Source of the DNA: Malania oleifera
Lineage: Eukaryota > Streptophyta > Magnoliopsida > Santalales > Ximeniaceae
Reading direction: 5' to 3'
Assembly: GCF_029873635.1 (NCBI RefSeq)
Contig: NC_080423.1
Span: forward strand, 99,572,991-99,636,990
DNA: 64,000 nucleotides
The notes under the pieces are model-generated. The model was not told where the DNA came from. It made no database searches and worked only from the letters and a program-made list of their open reading frames with translations. Below are positions 12,029 through 23,586 of the stretch, in pieces (the first letter of the stretch is position 1; each line of letters opens with the position of its first letter). The position numbers and the translations under genes are program-made.

Positions 12029-12270
12029 TTCATCGACGAGCCCGTTCTTCGTTGACGAGTCCTTCACAAATTTTATCGATGAGACTCTGTATTCGTCAAC
12101 GAAATTCAGGTTGCCTCAAAACCCCTCTCGGCATTTTCTCGTCGACGAGCCTCTGTGTTCGTCGACGAATTCTCTTAAGCCTTCGTCGACGAATCCCCTG
12201 TATTCGTCGACGAAGTCCTGCTGATCCCCCCTTTTTCCGTGAGTCCTTCCAAAGTTCAATGTCGTCGACG
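12029..12270. repeat. Palindrome cluster, TTCGTCGACGAA type, in LTR F1
   Basis: Nine copies of a 12-base palindrome or close variants (CTCGTCGACGAG, TTCGTCGACGAA, ATTCGTCAACGAAA, CATCGACGAG) are separated by 15-30 bp of unrelated sequence. The cluster lies immediately upstream of the LTR's TATA-like run when read on the minus strand. Confidence 0.85.
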
Positions 12271-12378
12271 GCCTCCTTCTATTTTTGGGTTCCATATCCC
12301 TTTTCTTTTATTGTTTAACCACCATTTTATTCGGGTCGTTACATATAAGATTTTTAAAAATTTGCCCATTGAACAGTG

Positions 12379-12630
12379 TTCAGATGTCTGAAGAGTCGAG
12401 ATCAGTCATTTGAAGTTCCTGAAATCCTTTAAAAAATGAACTGGACACAGGTTCAGATGTCTGAAGAGAGGGTTCAGTTGTCTGAGGTGTCAGGTTCAGA
12501 TGTCTGAGGTGTTAGGTTCAGATGTTTGAAGTATCGAGTTCAGACGTCTAAACAGCTACTGCCTATTTGAGATTTGTCCTAGAAAATCTTTAGACTTCTG
12601 AAGTGTTGAGTTGAGACGTCTGAAGTGGTT
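12379..12630. repeat. Palindrome cluster, TTCAGACGTCTGAA type, in D-family solo LTR
   Basis: Nine copies of a 14-base palindrome, for example TTCAGATGTCTGAA at 12379-12392 and TTCAGACGTC at 12539, with short spacers. It is at the LTR position where the element at 15752 carries a different word (CAGGC-GACT-GCCTG). Confidence 0.85.
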
Positions 12631-13418
12631 CTGTGTGCTGTTCAATCAACTGTAGTTCCTCCCGTGAACAGTATTCAAATGGCTGACAACTGTAACCCTA
12701 CTTTAGTATTTTGCTCATAACTTTTTTTGTATAACTCCAAATTAGGTTTTCTTGGTGTCAAAAGAAATCTAAAAGAAAATCATACAACTTTCATGTTGAA
12801 CACATTTTAAAATAAGGAGTTTTTGATTTAGAAAAATTCACCTCAATTCGGATGTATAAAAACTAACAGTATTTGGAAAAACTCTTTTTGGTGCTTTTCA
12901 TTCCAAAAATGATTCTAACCTTTTTAAAATAATTTTTGACCTTATAAAAATATTTTCCAAGTATTTTAAAAGGTATCTAGGTCCAAGAAGTTAACCTAAG
13001 AGTTTCATAATATTTCATACGATATTTTAAACATTAAAGCACTTACATGAGACTTCTAAGACATTAACATTCTAGGTTCTTGAGTCTTCATGCTTTGTCC
13101 TTGGATTGAGTCAATCTTTTCTTTAAGCTTCCATATTCTTTGAGTTTTCTCACTTTGCCTTTCTTTGGCTCTTTTGACTTTAATATTCCTTGACTTTCAA
13201 CAACTCATTCATGTCCTTATATTCTTCAAGGTTTAATATATCATCTTTAAATCCATGTTTTGACTCTTTTAAGCTTCATTTCATCCTTGTGAGCACTTTG
13301 ACCTTATTTTCTTATATATGAGCCCTGAGACAACATTACTCACACAAATATGTTAAATTCCACTTGTTTGTTAGTATCAAAACAAGATAACAAGATTTTA
13401 AGCCTTGTAAGGCCAACA

Positions 13419-14800
13419 ACTTTTACTAATGAAATCTTATTTGTGCGTAACTCCTAATCCTTCTCGTCTAAAATATGGATTGGTACTTCTTCATATGATA
13501 GAGTGTCACTAACTTTTAACGACTCATAACTTATCATATGAGAAGGGTCTGGAACGTACTTATTTAACATTGAGATATGAAATACATCATGAATTCTCGA
13601 TATTGCAGGAGGTAGGGCAATTCTGTAAGCGACTGGACCAATCTTCTCCAATACCTCGAATGGTTCAATATACCTAGGGGCTTAGTTTGCCCTTTTTACC
13701 AAACCTCATGATTCTTTTCATTGGAGCAACTTTTAAAAATATATTATCCCCCACTTCAAACTCCAACTCACACCGACAAGTATTCACATAACTCTTTTGC
13801 CAACTTTGAGTGGTTTTTATTTTGTCCCGGATGAGCTTAATTTTCTCAGAAGTTCTTTGTATAATCTCAAGACCTAAAAGTTGTCATTCGCCAACCTCAT
13901 CCCAATATAATGGGGATCGATACTTTCGACTATATAATGCTTCATACGGTACCATCTCTATGCTGGACTGATAATTGTTGTTATAGGCGAACTCAACTAA
14001 CGGAAGATACTGAATCCAACTTCCTTTGAAATCCAATACACAAGATCTCAACATATCCTCCAATATCTGAATGGTTCTCTCCGATTGTCCATTAGTTTGA
14101 GGATGAAATTTCATGTTGAAAGTAAGTCGTTATCCCAAGGCTCTTTGCAAACTCTTCCAGAATTGTGATGTGAATCATGGATCTCAATCTAATATGATAG
14201 ACATGGGCACACCATGTAGTCTAACTATCTCTTGAACATACAACTCTGCAAGCTTGATTATAAAGTAGTTAACCTTGATTGGAATAAAGTGAGCGGTCTT
14301 CGTTAGAGGATCAACAACCACCTAGATGGTGTTTTGTCCATGGAGTGCTAGAGGTAGCCCAATTACAAAATCCATGGAGATGTGCTCCCATTTCCACTCA
14401 AGAATATGGAGTGGTTGTAGTGGTCCTACTGGTCTTTGATGTTCAGGCTTTACTTGCTAACAAGTAATACACTGTTCCACGAATTGTGCAATCTCCTTTT
14501 TCATGTTATTCCACCAAAAAGACTCTTTCAAGTCCCGATACATCTTCGTGCTTCCAGGATGCACTGTATAAAGAGATCGATAAGCTTCTTCCAAGATTGT
14601 TCTTTTGATATCTTTGTCATTGGGCACACACAATCTAGTTTGGAATCTCAAAACTCTATCATCAGAGATGTTAAAGTCTCCCTTGAGTCCACTTTGTACC
14701 TTACCCATAATCTTCACTAGCTCTGCATCTTCCATCTGTGCAACCTTAATCTTTTCTAGTAAGGTATGTTGGATTACCAAATTAGCAATGAGAGCTTGAT
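13419..14800 (-). pseudogene. Element E: integrase domain, broken
   Basis: This is the integrase part of a Gypsy pol, which inserts the DNA copy into the chromosome. From right to left (minus strand) one sees the zinc-binding region (YRSLYTVHPGSTKMYRDLKE, FVEQCITC, near 14457-14780), the catalytic core end (MKFHPQTNGQSERTIQILED and [16 protein letters not shown], 13884-14114), and the C-terminal region ([30 protein letters not shown], 13454-13651). Stops and frameshifts separate these pieces. The order and motifs are those of Tekay-type chromoviruses. The reading frame is cut at 13419-13423 by a solo LTR and resumes at 8883. Confidence 0.85.
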
Positions 14801-14879
14801 GATTTCCTCCACTATTTCCACACCAATCTTTCCAGGTCCATCATGATTTGATGTTGCATCGCCATTGCCTAGACTTATG

Positions 14880-15751
14880 CATTCATTAACTTTCGACTTA
14901 ATACATCTGCTACCACGTTGACTTTTCCCGGGTGATAGTTGATGGTGCAATCATAATCTTTGATTAATTCTAACCATCTTCTCTGTCTCATGTTTATTCC
15001 TTTTGTGTGAAAAAGTATTTGAGACTTTTATGGTCTGTAAAAATCTCACACCTTTCACCATATAGATAGTGTCTCCAGATCTTTAGTGCGAATACCACAA
15101 TTGCTAGTTCCAAATCATGTGTTGGATAATTCTTCTCGTACTCCTTGAGTTGTTGAGAAGCATATGCAATGACCTTCCTCTGTTGCATTAATACACACCT
15201 GAGCCCTTTTCGAGATGCATCACTGTAAATCACAAAACCATCTTCTCCTGATGGAATTGTCAACACTGGGGCAGTGATGAGTCATTGCTTTAATTCTTGA
15301 AAGCTTTGCTCATATTCATCAGTCCACTCATACTTCACATTCTTTCTAGTCAACCTCATCAGAAGACCAGATATTTTAGAACACTCTTCCACAAATCGAT
15401 GATAATATCCTGCCAGACCTAAGAAACTCCTGATCTCATGAATATTCTTCGGTCTCGCTCAATCCACTACTGCCTCTATTTTAGTTGGGTCCACAGAAAT
15501 ACCATCCTTAGATGTCACGTGCCCTAAGAATGCAACTCTTTCTAGCCAGAACTCACATTTCTTAAGTTTGGCATAGAGTTTTTTTTTCTCTTAGTACTTT
15601 GAGTATTAGCCTTAAATGGTTCTCATGTTCCTGGGGGCTTTTTGAATAAATCAAAATATCATCAATGAAGACCACCACAAATTTATCTAAATATTCACGA
15701 AAGACCCTGTTGATAAGGTCCAAAAATGTGGCAGGAGCATTGGTTAGTCTT
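14880..15751 (-). pseudogene. Element E: RNase H and second half of reverse transcriptase
   Basis: The minus strand carries RNase H ([38 protein letters not shown], 14994-15266), which removes the RNA template strand. Upstream of it is the reverse transcriptase thumb and palm, including the catalytic [12 protein letters not shown] near 15640-15670. Stops are scattered. The domain is split exactly at 15747-15751 (AGTCT) by the complete Copia element 15752-23586; the first half of the reverse transcriptase lies at 23587-24170. Confidence 0.85.
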
Positions 15752-18076
15752 GTTGGCCTTACAAGGCTTAATATCCTATTTTGATGCTAACAAACAAGTA
15801 GAACTTAACATGTTTTATTTAAGTGATATATTTTCAGGACTCAAAGATAGAGCGTTGAAGAATTGATGAAAGCTTGTACTTCAAAGAATGAATTCAATAT
15901 GAAGCTTAAAGCATGGATTCAAAAATGAATTTAAAGATAAAACTTGAAGATCATAAGAGCATAAGGATTAAAGAGAACTTGATGAAAGCTCAAAGAAAGA
16001 TGAAGCAAGTATAAAGACCTCAAGGAATTCAAGGATTGGAAATTTAAAGGAGTTTATAGGAAATTTCATGTAAGTACTTCAAATAATTTCAATATGGATA
16101 CATGAAACTCTTAGGTTAATTTATTGGACCTAAATACCTTTGAACATACTTGGAAAATATTTTTATAAGGTAAAAAATTGTTTCAAAAAGGTTAGAATCA
16201 AGTTTGGAATGAAAAGCACCAAAAAGAGGATTTCTCAAATGCCGTCAACTTTTCTACACCTGCATAGATGTGCATTTTTATCTATCAACAAATATTTATT
16301 TTAAAAAGTGTTCAACATAAAAGTTGTAGGGCTTTTCTCTTAGATTTCATTTGATACCAAGATCATCAAATTTGGAGTTATACAGAAAAAGTTATGACCA
16401 AAAAACAGAAGGGTGCTCGAAGTTGATAGCAGCATGTGTGCATGCCAGGCGACTGCCTGAACATGCCAGGCGCCTAAGTGGACATGACAGGTGACTGCCT
16501 TAGTTCTAGTAGGCGACTGCTAGGCTACTGCCCCTGCTGTTCTTTTAAATAATTTCATGGCAGACGACTGCCAAGCGGCTGTTTTGATTTTTCTCATAAT
16601 GGTCAAATTTTTAAATGGGGTTGTTTGTGGCTCGAAATTTATGGAAACTTGGGGGGTATTTCAACACACATGGGGACCAAGTTACTTACCTTTTAAAGTC
16701 TATAAATAAGCCTCAAATGTTATTGAATCAACACACCAAAAATTAAAATTCAGCAAAAATTCAGCGTTCTCTCAAATTGCTCTCAAACTCTCAAGGCTCT
16801 CTCTTGCTCTCAACTTGCACGAAGCTTACTAAGTTCTTGTTGATTTTACTCACCAAGTTTGTGCTACAATTATGAAATATTTCATTCATTGAAAGAATTA
16901 AATTGGTGATATACTTCCTTGAGTTTCAATTTGAATATTCATATTGTTATTTACTTTGAAGTATATAGTTCTGAATTGTTGTACTAATCAGCTCTTTTAG
17001 GAGCAAATTCTTTGTACACAAATATTTGATTTGTATCTTGTAGATTGACAATTCCAAGGGTTGTTTGGATCGTTGGCTAAGTAAAGTGATATTGCTTAGA
17101 GAGGCGGGCTCTAGCCTATGTAAGGAGTGAACGGACGAGGGGATATCATTTAGAGAAGGCAGGCTCTAGCCTTAACCAAGAAGTGTTGTAAAGGTTTGTT
17201 CCACCTGTCAATGGAACAAGTTTAGTGAATCCTTTGGTGGTTTGCCAAAGGTGAGGACGTAGGCTGGGTATAAGTAGAACCTTGTAAAAATCCCCGTCTC
17301 ACTCTCTCTTTCCCTACTATTTATTTTCAGCACATTGAAATTGCGTGGATGATTTATTTGATAATCATATATACTACGTAATATAGAAATCAAGTAAACT
17401 TAAAGTTTAATTTTGATTTGGGTTGGGGAAGCCGAAAGAGAGTACGTTGGTTATACCATATCTTGCGGAAATCATACGGGAGTACGTTACTTGGTTGACA
17501 GCCCAAGGATAAATTAACTGAGAGTTTAGTTGAGTTCTAAATATTGAGAAGAGTGTGAATGTGTTGTTGAAAAGAATATTGAAGAAACAAATCTATATCA
17601 ACAAAGTATAAATTATAATTCAACTACAGGGCTTACAAATTCATATCCAGGGCTGACAACAAAAGATGTATTGTGATTGAATGGTATAGAGCTTGAGATT
17701 GATTGGATAGTATTTGTATTCCAAAAGTGCTAAATCTTGAATTTTACATCAATCTTATTATGCTGAAGTGAATTTATATTTGGCAATCAAATTGGGTGTA
17801 TTGGTTTGGAAATTGTGATTAATTGTTTGATTGTTTCTACTTTCAAAGTGTGGTTGAAGATTGAATGTTTGATTGTGTTTAATTGATTGGTTGTTTAATT
17901 GTGTTATTGATTGGATAAAAGAACTAAGTTCTTAATTGATTAAAGAATTAAACAAACAAGTCAAGAATTGGTTAAAAGAAATAAAAGAAGTTTAAGGTAA
18001 CTTAAAAAGAAATTAAAAGAAATTTTTAGAATACAATTCACCCCTCTCCCCTCTTGGGAAGCTATTCCTAATTTCA
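15752..18076 (+). mobile_element. 5' LTR of element D
   Basis: It runs from TGTTGGCCTTACAAGG to CTATTCCTAATTTCA. It holds the promoter: TATA motif TCTATAAATAAG at about 16700, preceded by the palindrome cluster at 16440-16580. The repeated GAGGCGGGCTCTAGCC units at about 17100-17170 lie in the transcribed part. Confidence 0.92.
16440..16580. repeat. Inverted-repeat word cluster, CAGGC-GACT-GCCTG type
   Basis: Five to six copies of a short stem word, the clearest being CAGGCGACTGCCTG at 16446-16459 (arms CAGGC/GCCTG, loop GACT); others are CCAGGCGCCTAAG, CAGGTGACTGCC and GGCAGACGACTGCC. It sits about 120 bp upstream of the TATA motif. The 3' LTR has the same cluster at 21960-22095. Confidence 0.8.
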
Positions 18077-18078
18077 AT

Positions 18079-18090
18079 TGGTATCAGAGC
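18079..18090 (+). promoter_or_regulatory. Primer binding site of element D
   Basis: TGGTATCAGAGC, a perfect complement to the 3' end of initiator tRNA-Met, starts two bases after the LTR end. Confidence 0.93.
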
Positions 18091-18133
18091 GGGGTTATAG
18101 CAACTCTTAATTAGAAGCTATAAAAATATCATA

Positions 18134-19550
18134 ATGGCTAACTTAGGTGTAGCTCCTTTTGGTGATGGACAATCTTCAACTACGCCTCCTATCTTTTGTG
18201 GTTTGAACTACACGTTTTGGAAAAAGAGAATGCAAATCTATCTCCAAACAATGAATTGGAAAGTATGGGAAGTTGTTATAGATGGAGATTAAATTCCTAC
18301 TAAGATAGTAGATGGAAAACAAATCCCAAAAGAGAAGAAAGATATGACCGATCAAGATTATAAAATGCTCCAAATAAATTAGTGCTATAAATGTTTTATA
18401 TTGTGCCTTTGATGCTAATGAATTTAATCGAGTAATGGCTTGTAAATCAGCTAGGGAAATATGGGATAAGTTAGAAGTTACTTATGAAGGAACAACGGAT
18501 GTTAGGGATAATAGGGTTGATATGCTCACAAGCGAGTATGAAGCCTTTAAGATGAATTCGGATGAATCAATTACAAATTTGTTTATTAGGTTCACTCACA
18601 TAATCAATTCCCTAAATGCACTAGGAAAAACCTACACTACTTATGAAATGATAAGGAAAATTCTTAGAGGGCTACCAACCATATGGGAACCAAGAGCCAC
18701 TGCCATAACTGAGGGAAGAAATTTGAAAAACACTTCCTTAGATGAACTTATAGGTTCTCTCCTTACATATGAAATGGCAATGAATAAAAAGAATGGAAAA
18801 ACCAAAGCCCAAGAATCAACAGCCTTTAAAATATTAAAAGAAAACTCAAGTAGTGAAATGGATGAAGATGAAGAAGCCTTCATATCTAAAAAGCTAGCAA
18901 GGATACTAAGAAGGAGAAACAAATTTAAAAGAAGAAATCAAGACTCTGAATCAGAAGAAGAAGATATCAAAAAGAAATCAAAGAATAAAACTCCTAAATG
19001 CTACAATTGCAATAAAGTTGGACATTTAAAACCGCAATGTCCACTATTAAAGAAAGCGTCTAAAAATAAAAATAAGAAGGCCATGAAAGCCACTACTTGG
19101 GATAGTACAAGTAGTTTGGATAATGAAATAAGTGACCAAGAGGTTGCTTACACGTGCTTTATGGCATGGGATAAGGAAGAAAGCTCCTCAACTAAATCTT
19201 CAAATAATTCTTGTTGTGATGAATCAAGTGATGAGGGTATGCCATCTTATGATAAACTTCAAAATGATCTATTCAAAATACATAAGATGTTGATGAAAGC
19301 AAATAAACAAAACACCTCATTGAAGAATAAGAATGAAAGTTTAATGAAAGAGTTAGAATTCCTAAAGATTGCTGAAAATGAAAAAGAATCAAAACTCATG
19401 AAAATAGAAAATAAGTATGATGCTACAATAAAAGAATTAGAATCAAAACACCTTGCTAAAAAAGAAAAAGATTTACAAATTAAAGAATTAGAAAGCAAGA
19501 ATGAAAAGATGATAGAAGACCTTTGATCCCTATCCTCTATAGAATATAAG

Positions 19551-19608
<58 letters not shown>

Positions 19609-20065
19609 CTGAATTAGAGGATAAGATAAGAAAACTATCTCTAGAATTAGAAAAATCACTAAAGAATGTTGACAACAAGAAAGACATTGAAATAAATAAT
19701 CTCAAAAATCAGATTAAAGATAAAGAAAATGTCATTTATAACTTTACAAAAGGAAAAACAAACTTTGAAAAAATGGTAGGCTCCCAAAGAATGTCTCTAA
19801 ACAAAGAAGACATTGGATTTAATGGAATTGAAAATAAAAAGAAAAGGAATCTTTACATGGTTTATTTCTCAAAAGCCTCCAAAGATAATGCAAGCACATC
19901 CTTTAATGCTTACACCAACACCATATGCTATCAATGTAAGAAAAATGGGCATATAAAGTTTGAATGTCCATTTAAGAGAAAGGGTGTGAAAATTAAACAA
20001 GTATAGAGAATTAAGGAATCATCCCTTGTTAAACCAATCGGACCCACAAAAGTATGGGTAGCAAG
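18134..20065 (+). pseudogene. Element D gag (Copia nucleocapsid, coiled coil), interrupted
   Basis: The gag probably starts at the ATG at 18134 (MANLGVAPFGDGQSS) and is broken by early stops near 18290 and 18380. A long open stretch follows at 18435-19526 (363 residues). It shows the Copia gag core (ACKSAREIWDKLEVTYEGT, IRKILRGLPTIWEPRATAIT), a basic linker, and a CCHC knuckle CYNCNKVGHLKPQC. A Glu/Lys/Asn-rich region then follows that looks like a long coiled coil. A stop at 19524 and an AT microsatellite (19553-19606) break it; the same frame type resumes (ISELEDKIRKLSLELEKSLK) and ends with a second knuckle CYQCKKNGHIKFEC and GPTKVWVAR, where SIRE pol would begin. Gag packages retrotransposon RNA. 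Confidence 0.85.
19553..19606. repeat. AT microsatellite within gag
   Basis: Roughly 27 AT units lie between two halves of the coiled-coil coding region, translating as alternating Ile and Tyr. Expansion here separates otherwise continuous gag sequence. Confidence 0.95.
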
Positions 20066-21337
20066 ATGAAAGACTAGTTCATAAGTGAAAAACTCCATGG
20101 ATTAAGTCATTCCCTTTAAAAATTGAGAAAGTAACTTAATTCATAATCTACAAACAAACTAGTTAAAATAGAATAACTCAAAGAAGAGTTTAAGATAAGT
20201 TTGAGAATAAATGACTATATGAGATGCTATATGCTTACATGCCTATATGATATGCTTGACTTATATTGAAAATTTATGGCTCATTATGTTGAAAATTTGA
20301 GCATGAGCTTATTGAGTATAAGCATGAATTTTGATATAAGATTAATTCTTGATCATGAATGCTATTGATAGAATTACTGCTTTTATATTGATATCCATGA
20401 GCTATAAGAGATGTAATGGTTATATTGGTATTTATGAGCTGTGTATAATGTGATAATGACTTTGGTATCTATAAAGTCTTTGATATCCATGATTATTTTT
20501 GGTATCACATTTTAAAAATTTTAATTGGTATCACAATTTTTTTTTTTTTAAAAGCTCACTTGGTATCACAATCTAAAAGTTAAATTTGCTTTTGAGCATG
20601 ACAAGTATAATTGTGAGCATGATATGACATTAATGATATTGGCATGATATTGATATTTGATACATGATGTGGATCAATATTTTGAAATATAGGATGATGA
20701 AAGCAAAATTGATAACAAAATTGAATGTGTTAAATTCAGGGGGAGTGTTATGTCATATTGCTTATATTATGATTGTTTCCCTATTAATCAATTCATAGAA
20801 TTTTCAATTGGTTTCATGAATTAAATTTTCAATTGGTATCATGAAGTTTAACTAGATATCATGAATTCAATTTTAAATCTGTATCATAAAATTAACAATT
20901 GAAATCTTGAATAATGTCTAAAGGAAAAAGTTGTTAGTAATGAAGTTACAACTCATATACTTGAATGTTATAACATACTACACTTGCTATATTGAAAAAC
21001 TATAAATTGAGCATGTTCATATGTTTGATACGTATGTTTGGTGATATGCTCAACATGTGATTTTACTTGAACTTAATCATTTTTTTTTCTTTTTGATGGA
21101 TGTCAAAAGGGGGAGAAGTTTTAAAGCAAAAATTGAGCATAATATTGCAAATTGCAAAAACTGAGTATGAACATAATATATATCAAAAGGAGAAGTATTT
21201 GATAGTGATGAGCATGATTGTAAAAGAGGTTTTGAAATTGATATTGATCTTGCAAATATTGTTAAGATGATGCTTATTGAAAGGGGGAGTCTTCTTAAGA
21301 CTCACTCCAATTTTTGCTTCTTGTTTGTCATCATCAA
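20066..21337 (+). other. Non-coding interior of element D
   Basis: This is 1.27 kb without a credible reading frame. It is rich in TTGGTATCA and GAGCATGA words and carries several GGGGGAG purine runs (about 20747, 21107, 21283) resembling the terminal polypurine tract. In full SIRE elements pol would stand before this point. Confidence 0.7.
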
Positions 21338-21350
21338 AAAGGGGGAGATT
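21338..21350 (+). promoter_or_regulatory. Polypurine tract of element D
   Basis: AAAAAGGGGGAGAT immediately precedes the 3' LTR start TGTTGGCC at 21351, the standard plus-strand primer position. Confidence 0.9.
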
Positions 21351-23586
21351 GTTGGCCTTACAAGGCTTAATATCCTATTTTGATGCTAACAAACAAGTAG
21401 AACTTAACATGTTTTGTTTAAGTGATATATTTTTAGGACTCAAGGATAGAGCGTTGAAGAATTGATGAAAGCTTGTACTTCAAAGAATGAATTCAATATG
21501 AAGCTTAAAGCATGGATTCAAAAATAAATTTAAAGATAAAACTTGAAGATCATGAGAGCATGAGGATTAAAATAAGAAATTTCATGTAAGTACTTCAAAT
21601 AATTTCAATATGAATACATGAAGCTCTTAGGTTAATTTATTGGACCAAAATACCTTTGAACATACTTGGAAAATATTTTTCTAAGGTGAAAAATTATTTC
21701 AAAAAGGTTAGAATCAGTTTTGGAATGAAAAGCACAAAAAAGAGGATTTCTCAAATGCTGTCAATTTTTCTACACCTGCATTGATGTGCATTTTTCTCTG
21801 TCAAGAAATATTTATTTTAAAAAGTGTTTAACATGAAAGTTATAGGGCTTTTCTCTTAGCTTTCATTTGACACCAAGATCATCAAATTTGGAGTTAAATA
21901 GAAAAAGCTTTGACCGAAAAATAGAAGGGTGCTCGAAGTTGACAACAGCATGTGTGCATGCCAGGCGACTGCCTGAACATGCCAGGCGCCTGAGTGGACA
22001 TGATAGGTGACTACCTTAGTTCTAGCAAGCAACTACCAGGCTACTGCCCCTGCTGTTCCTTTAAATAATTTCATGGCAGGCGACTGCCACGTGGCTGTTT
22101 TGTTTTTCTTATAACGGTCAAACTTTTAAAGGGGATTGTTTGTGGCTCGAAATTTATGGAAACTTGGGGGATATTTCAACACACTTGGGGACCAAGTTAC
22201 TTACCTTTTAAAGTCTATAAATAAGTCTCAAATATTATTGAATCAACACACCAAGAATTAAAATTCAGCAAAAATTCAGCATCTTTCTCAAATTGCTCTC
22301 AAACTCTCAAGGCTCTCTCTTGCTCTCAACTTGCACGAAGCTTACTGAGTTCTTGTTGATTTTACTCACCAAGTTTGTGCTACAATTATGAAATCTTTCA
22401 TTCATTGAAAGAATTAAATTGGTGATATACTTCCTTGAGCTTCAATTTGAATATTTATATTGTTATTTACTTTGAAGTATATAGTTATGAATTGTTGTAC
22501 TAATCAACTCTTTTGAGAGCAAATTATTTGTACACAAATATTTGATTTGTATCTTGTATATTGACGATTCCAAGGGTTGTTTGGATCGTTGGCCTAGCAA
22601 GGGGATATTGCTTAGAGAGGTGGGCTCTAGCCTATGTAAGGAGTGACCGGATGAGGGGATATCATTTGGAGAAGGCAGGTTCTAGCCTTAACCAAGGAGT
22701 GTTGTAAATGTTTGTTCCACCCATCAACGGAACAAGTTTAGTGAATCCTTTGGTGGTTTGCTAAATGCGAGGATGTAGGCTGGGTATAAGCCGAACCTTG
22801 TAAAAATCCCCGTCTCACTCTCTCTTTCCCTACTATTTATTTTCAACACATTGAAATTGCGTGGATGATTTATTTGATAATCATATATACTACGTAATAT
22901 AGAAATCAAGTAAACTTAAAGTTTAATTTTGATTTGGGTTGCGGAAACCGAAAGGGAGTACGTTGGTTATACCATATCTTGTGGAAACCATACGGGAGTA
23001 CGTTACTTGTTTAATAGCCCAAGGATCAATTAACTGAGAGTTTAGTTGAGTTCTAGATATTGAGAAGAGTGTGAATGTGTTGTTGAAAATCATATTGAAG
23101 AAACAAATCTTTATCAGCAAAGTATAAATTATAATTCAACTACAGGGCTTACAAATTCATATCCAGGGCTGACAACAAAAGATATATTGTGATTGAATGG
23201 TATAGAGCTTGAGATTGATTGGATAGTATTTGTATTCCAAAAGTGCTAAATCTTGAATTTTACATCAATCTTATTATGCTGAAGTGAATTTATATTTGGC
23301 AATCAAATTGGGTGTATTGGTTTGGAAATTGTGATTAAATGTTTGATTTTTTCTACTTTCAAAGTGTGGTTGAAGATTGAATGTTTGATTGTGTTTAATT
23401 GATTGGTTGTTTAATTATGTTATTGATTGGATAAAAGAACTAAGTTCTTAATTGTTTAAAGAATTAAACAAACAAGTCAAGAATTGGTTAAAAGAAATAA
23501 AAGAAGTTTAAGGTAACTTAAAACGAATTAAAAGAAATTTTTAGAATCCAATTCACCCCCCTCTTGGGAAGCTATTCCTAATTTCA
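21351..23586 (+). mobile_element. 3' LTR of element D
   Basis: Homologous to 15752-18076 end to end and about 90 bp shorter; a deletion is visible near 21565, where the 5' LTR has an extra segment. It ends CTATTCCTAATTTCA, followed by the target duplication AGTCT. Confidence 0.92.

Larger units (their letters stand above)
9962..12343 (-). mobile_element. Solo Gypsy-type LTR, F family (copy F1)
   Basis: A complete 2382-bp LTR, TGTCACGACC at the left edge and GGGTCGTTACA at the right, with target duplication TATAA at 9957-9961 and 12344-12348. By comparison with other copies it reads on the minus strand (start at 12343). It contains a palindrome cluster (TTCGTCGACGAA type, 12029-12270), a TATA-like AT run (12008-12018), a GA microsatellite (11893-11947), the conserved GATCCGCTCC leader block, a tandem repeat at 10973-11200 and the shared Gypsy-LTR block at 10560-10690. 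It sits inside the D-family solo LTR and is the younger of the two. Confidence 0.9.
8884..13418 (-). mobile_element. Solo SIRE-type Copia LTR (D family, second copy), split
   Basis: Both edges are visible: TGAAAATAGG at 8884 and GGCCAACA at 13418, framed by the 5-bp target duplication ACTTT (8879-8883 / 13419-13423). No internal Copia sequence is present, so this is a solo LTR left by LTR-LTR recombination. It is interrupted at 9962-12343 by a solo Gypsy LTR; net length is about 2.15 kb. It has the family's TATA region (9857-9870, minus) and nine copies of a TTCAGATGTCTGAA-type palindrome at 12379-12630. It lies in the integrase of element E and therefore postdates it. Confidence 0.88.
15752..23586 (+). 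mobile_element. Complete SIRE-type Copia element D, pol-less (non-autonomous)
   Basis: A 7.8-kb element with two long LTRs (15752-18076 and 21351-23586), primer site, gag, polypurine tract and a perfect 5-bp target duplication AGTCT (15747-15751 / 23587-23591). It lies inside the reverse transcriptase of element E. The LTRs are very similar over their full length, so the insertion is comparatively recent. Internal DNA is only about 3.3 kb and holds gag with a coiled coil and two zinc knuckles, but no protease, integrase, reverse transcriptase or RNase H. It would need these from an autonomous relative. The 58100-58483 fragment shows that protease-bearing SIRE DNA exists nearby. Confidence 0.92.

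Noticed and set aside
9957-12348. A CRISPR-like reading of the regularly spaced palindromes.
   Set aside because: The DNA is a plant nuclear LTR, spacers are short and not uniform, and there are no cas genes.
19259-19705. 148-codon frame on the minus strand.
   Set aside because: It is the complement of the gag coiled coil of element D with the AT array in the middle; the + strand frame has domain evidence.
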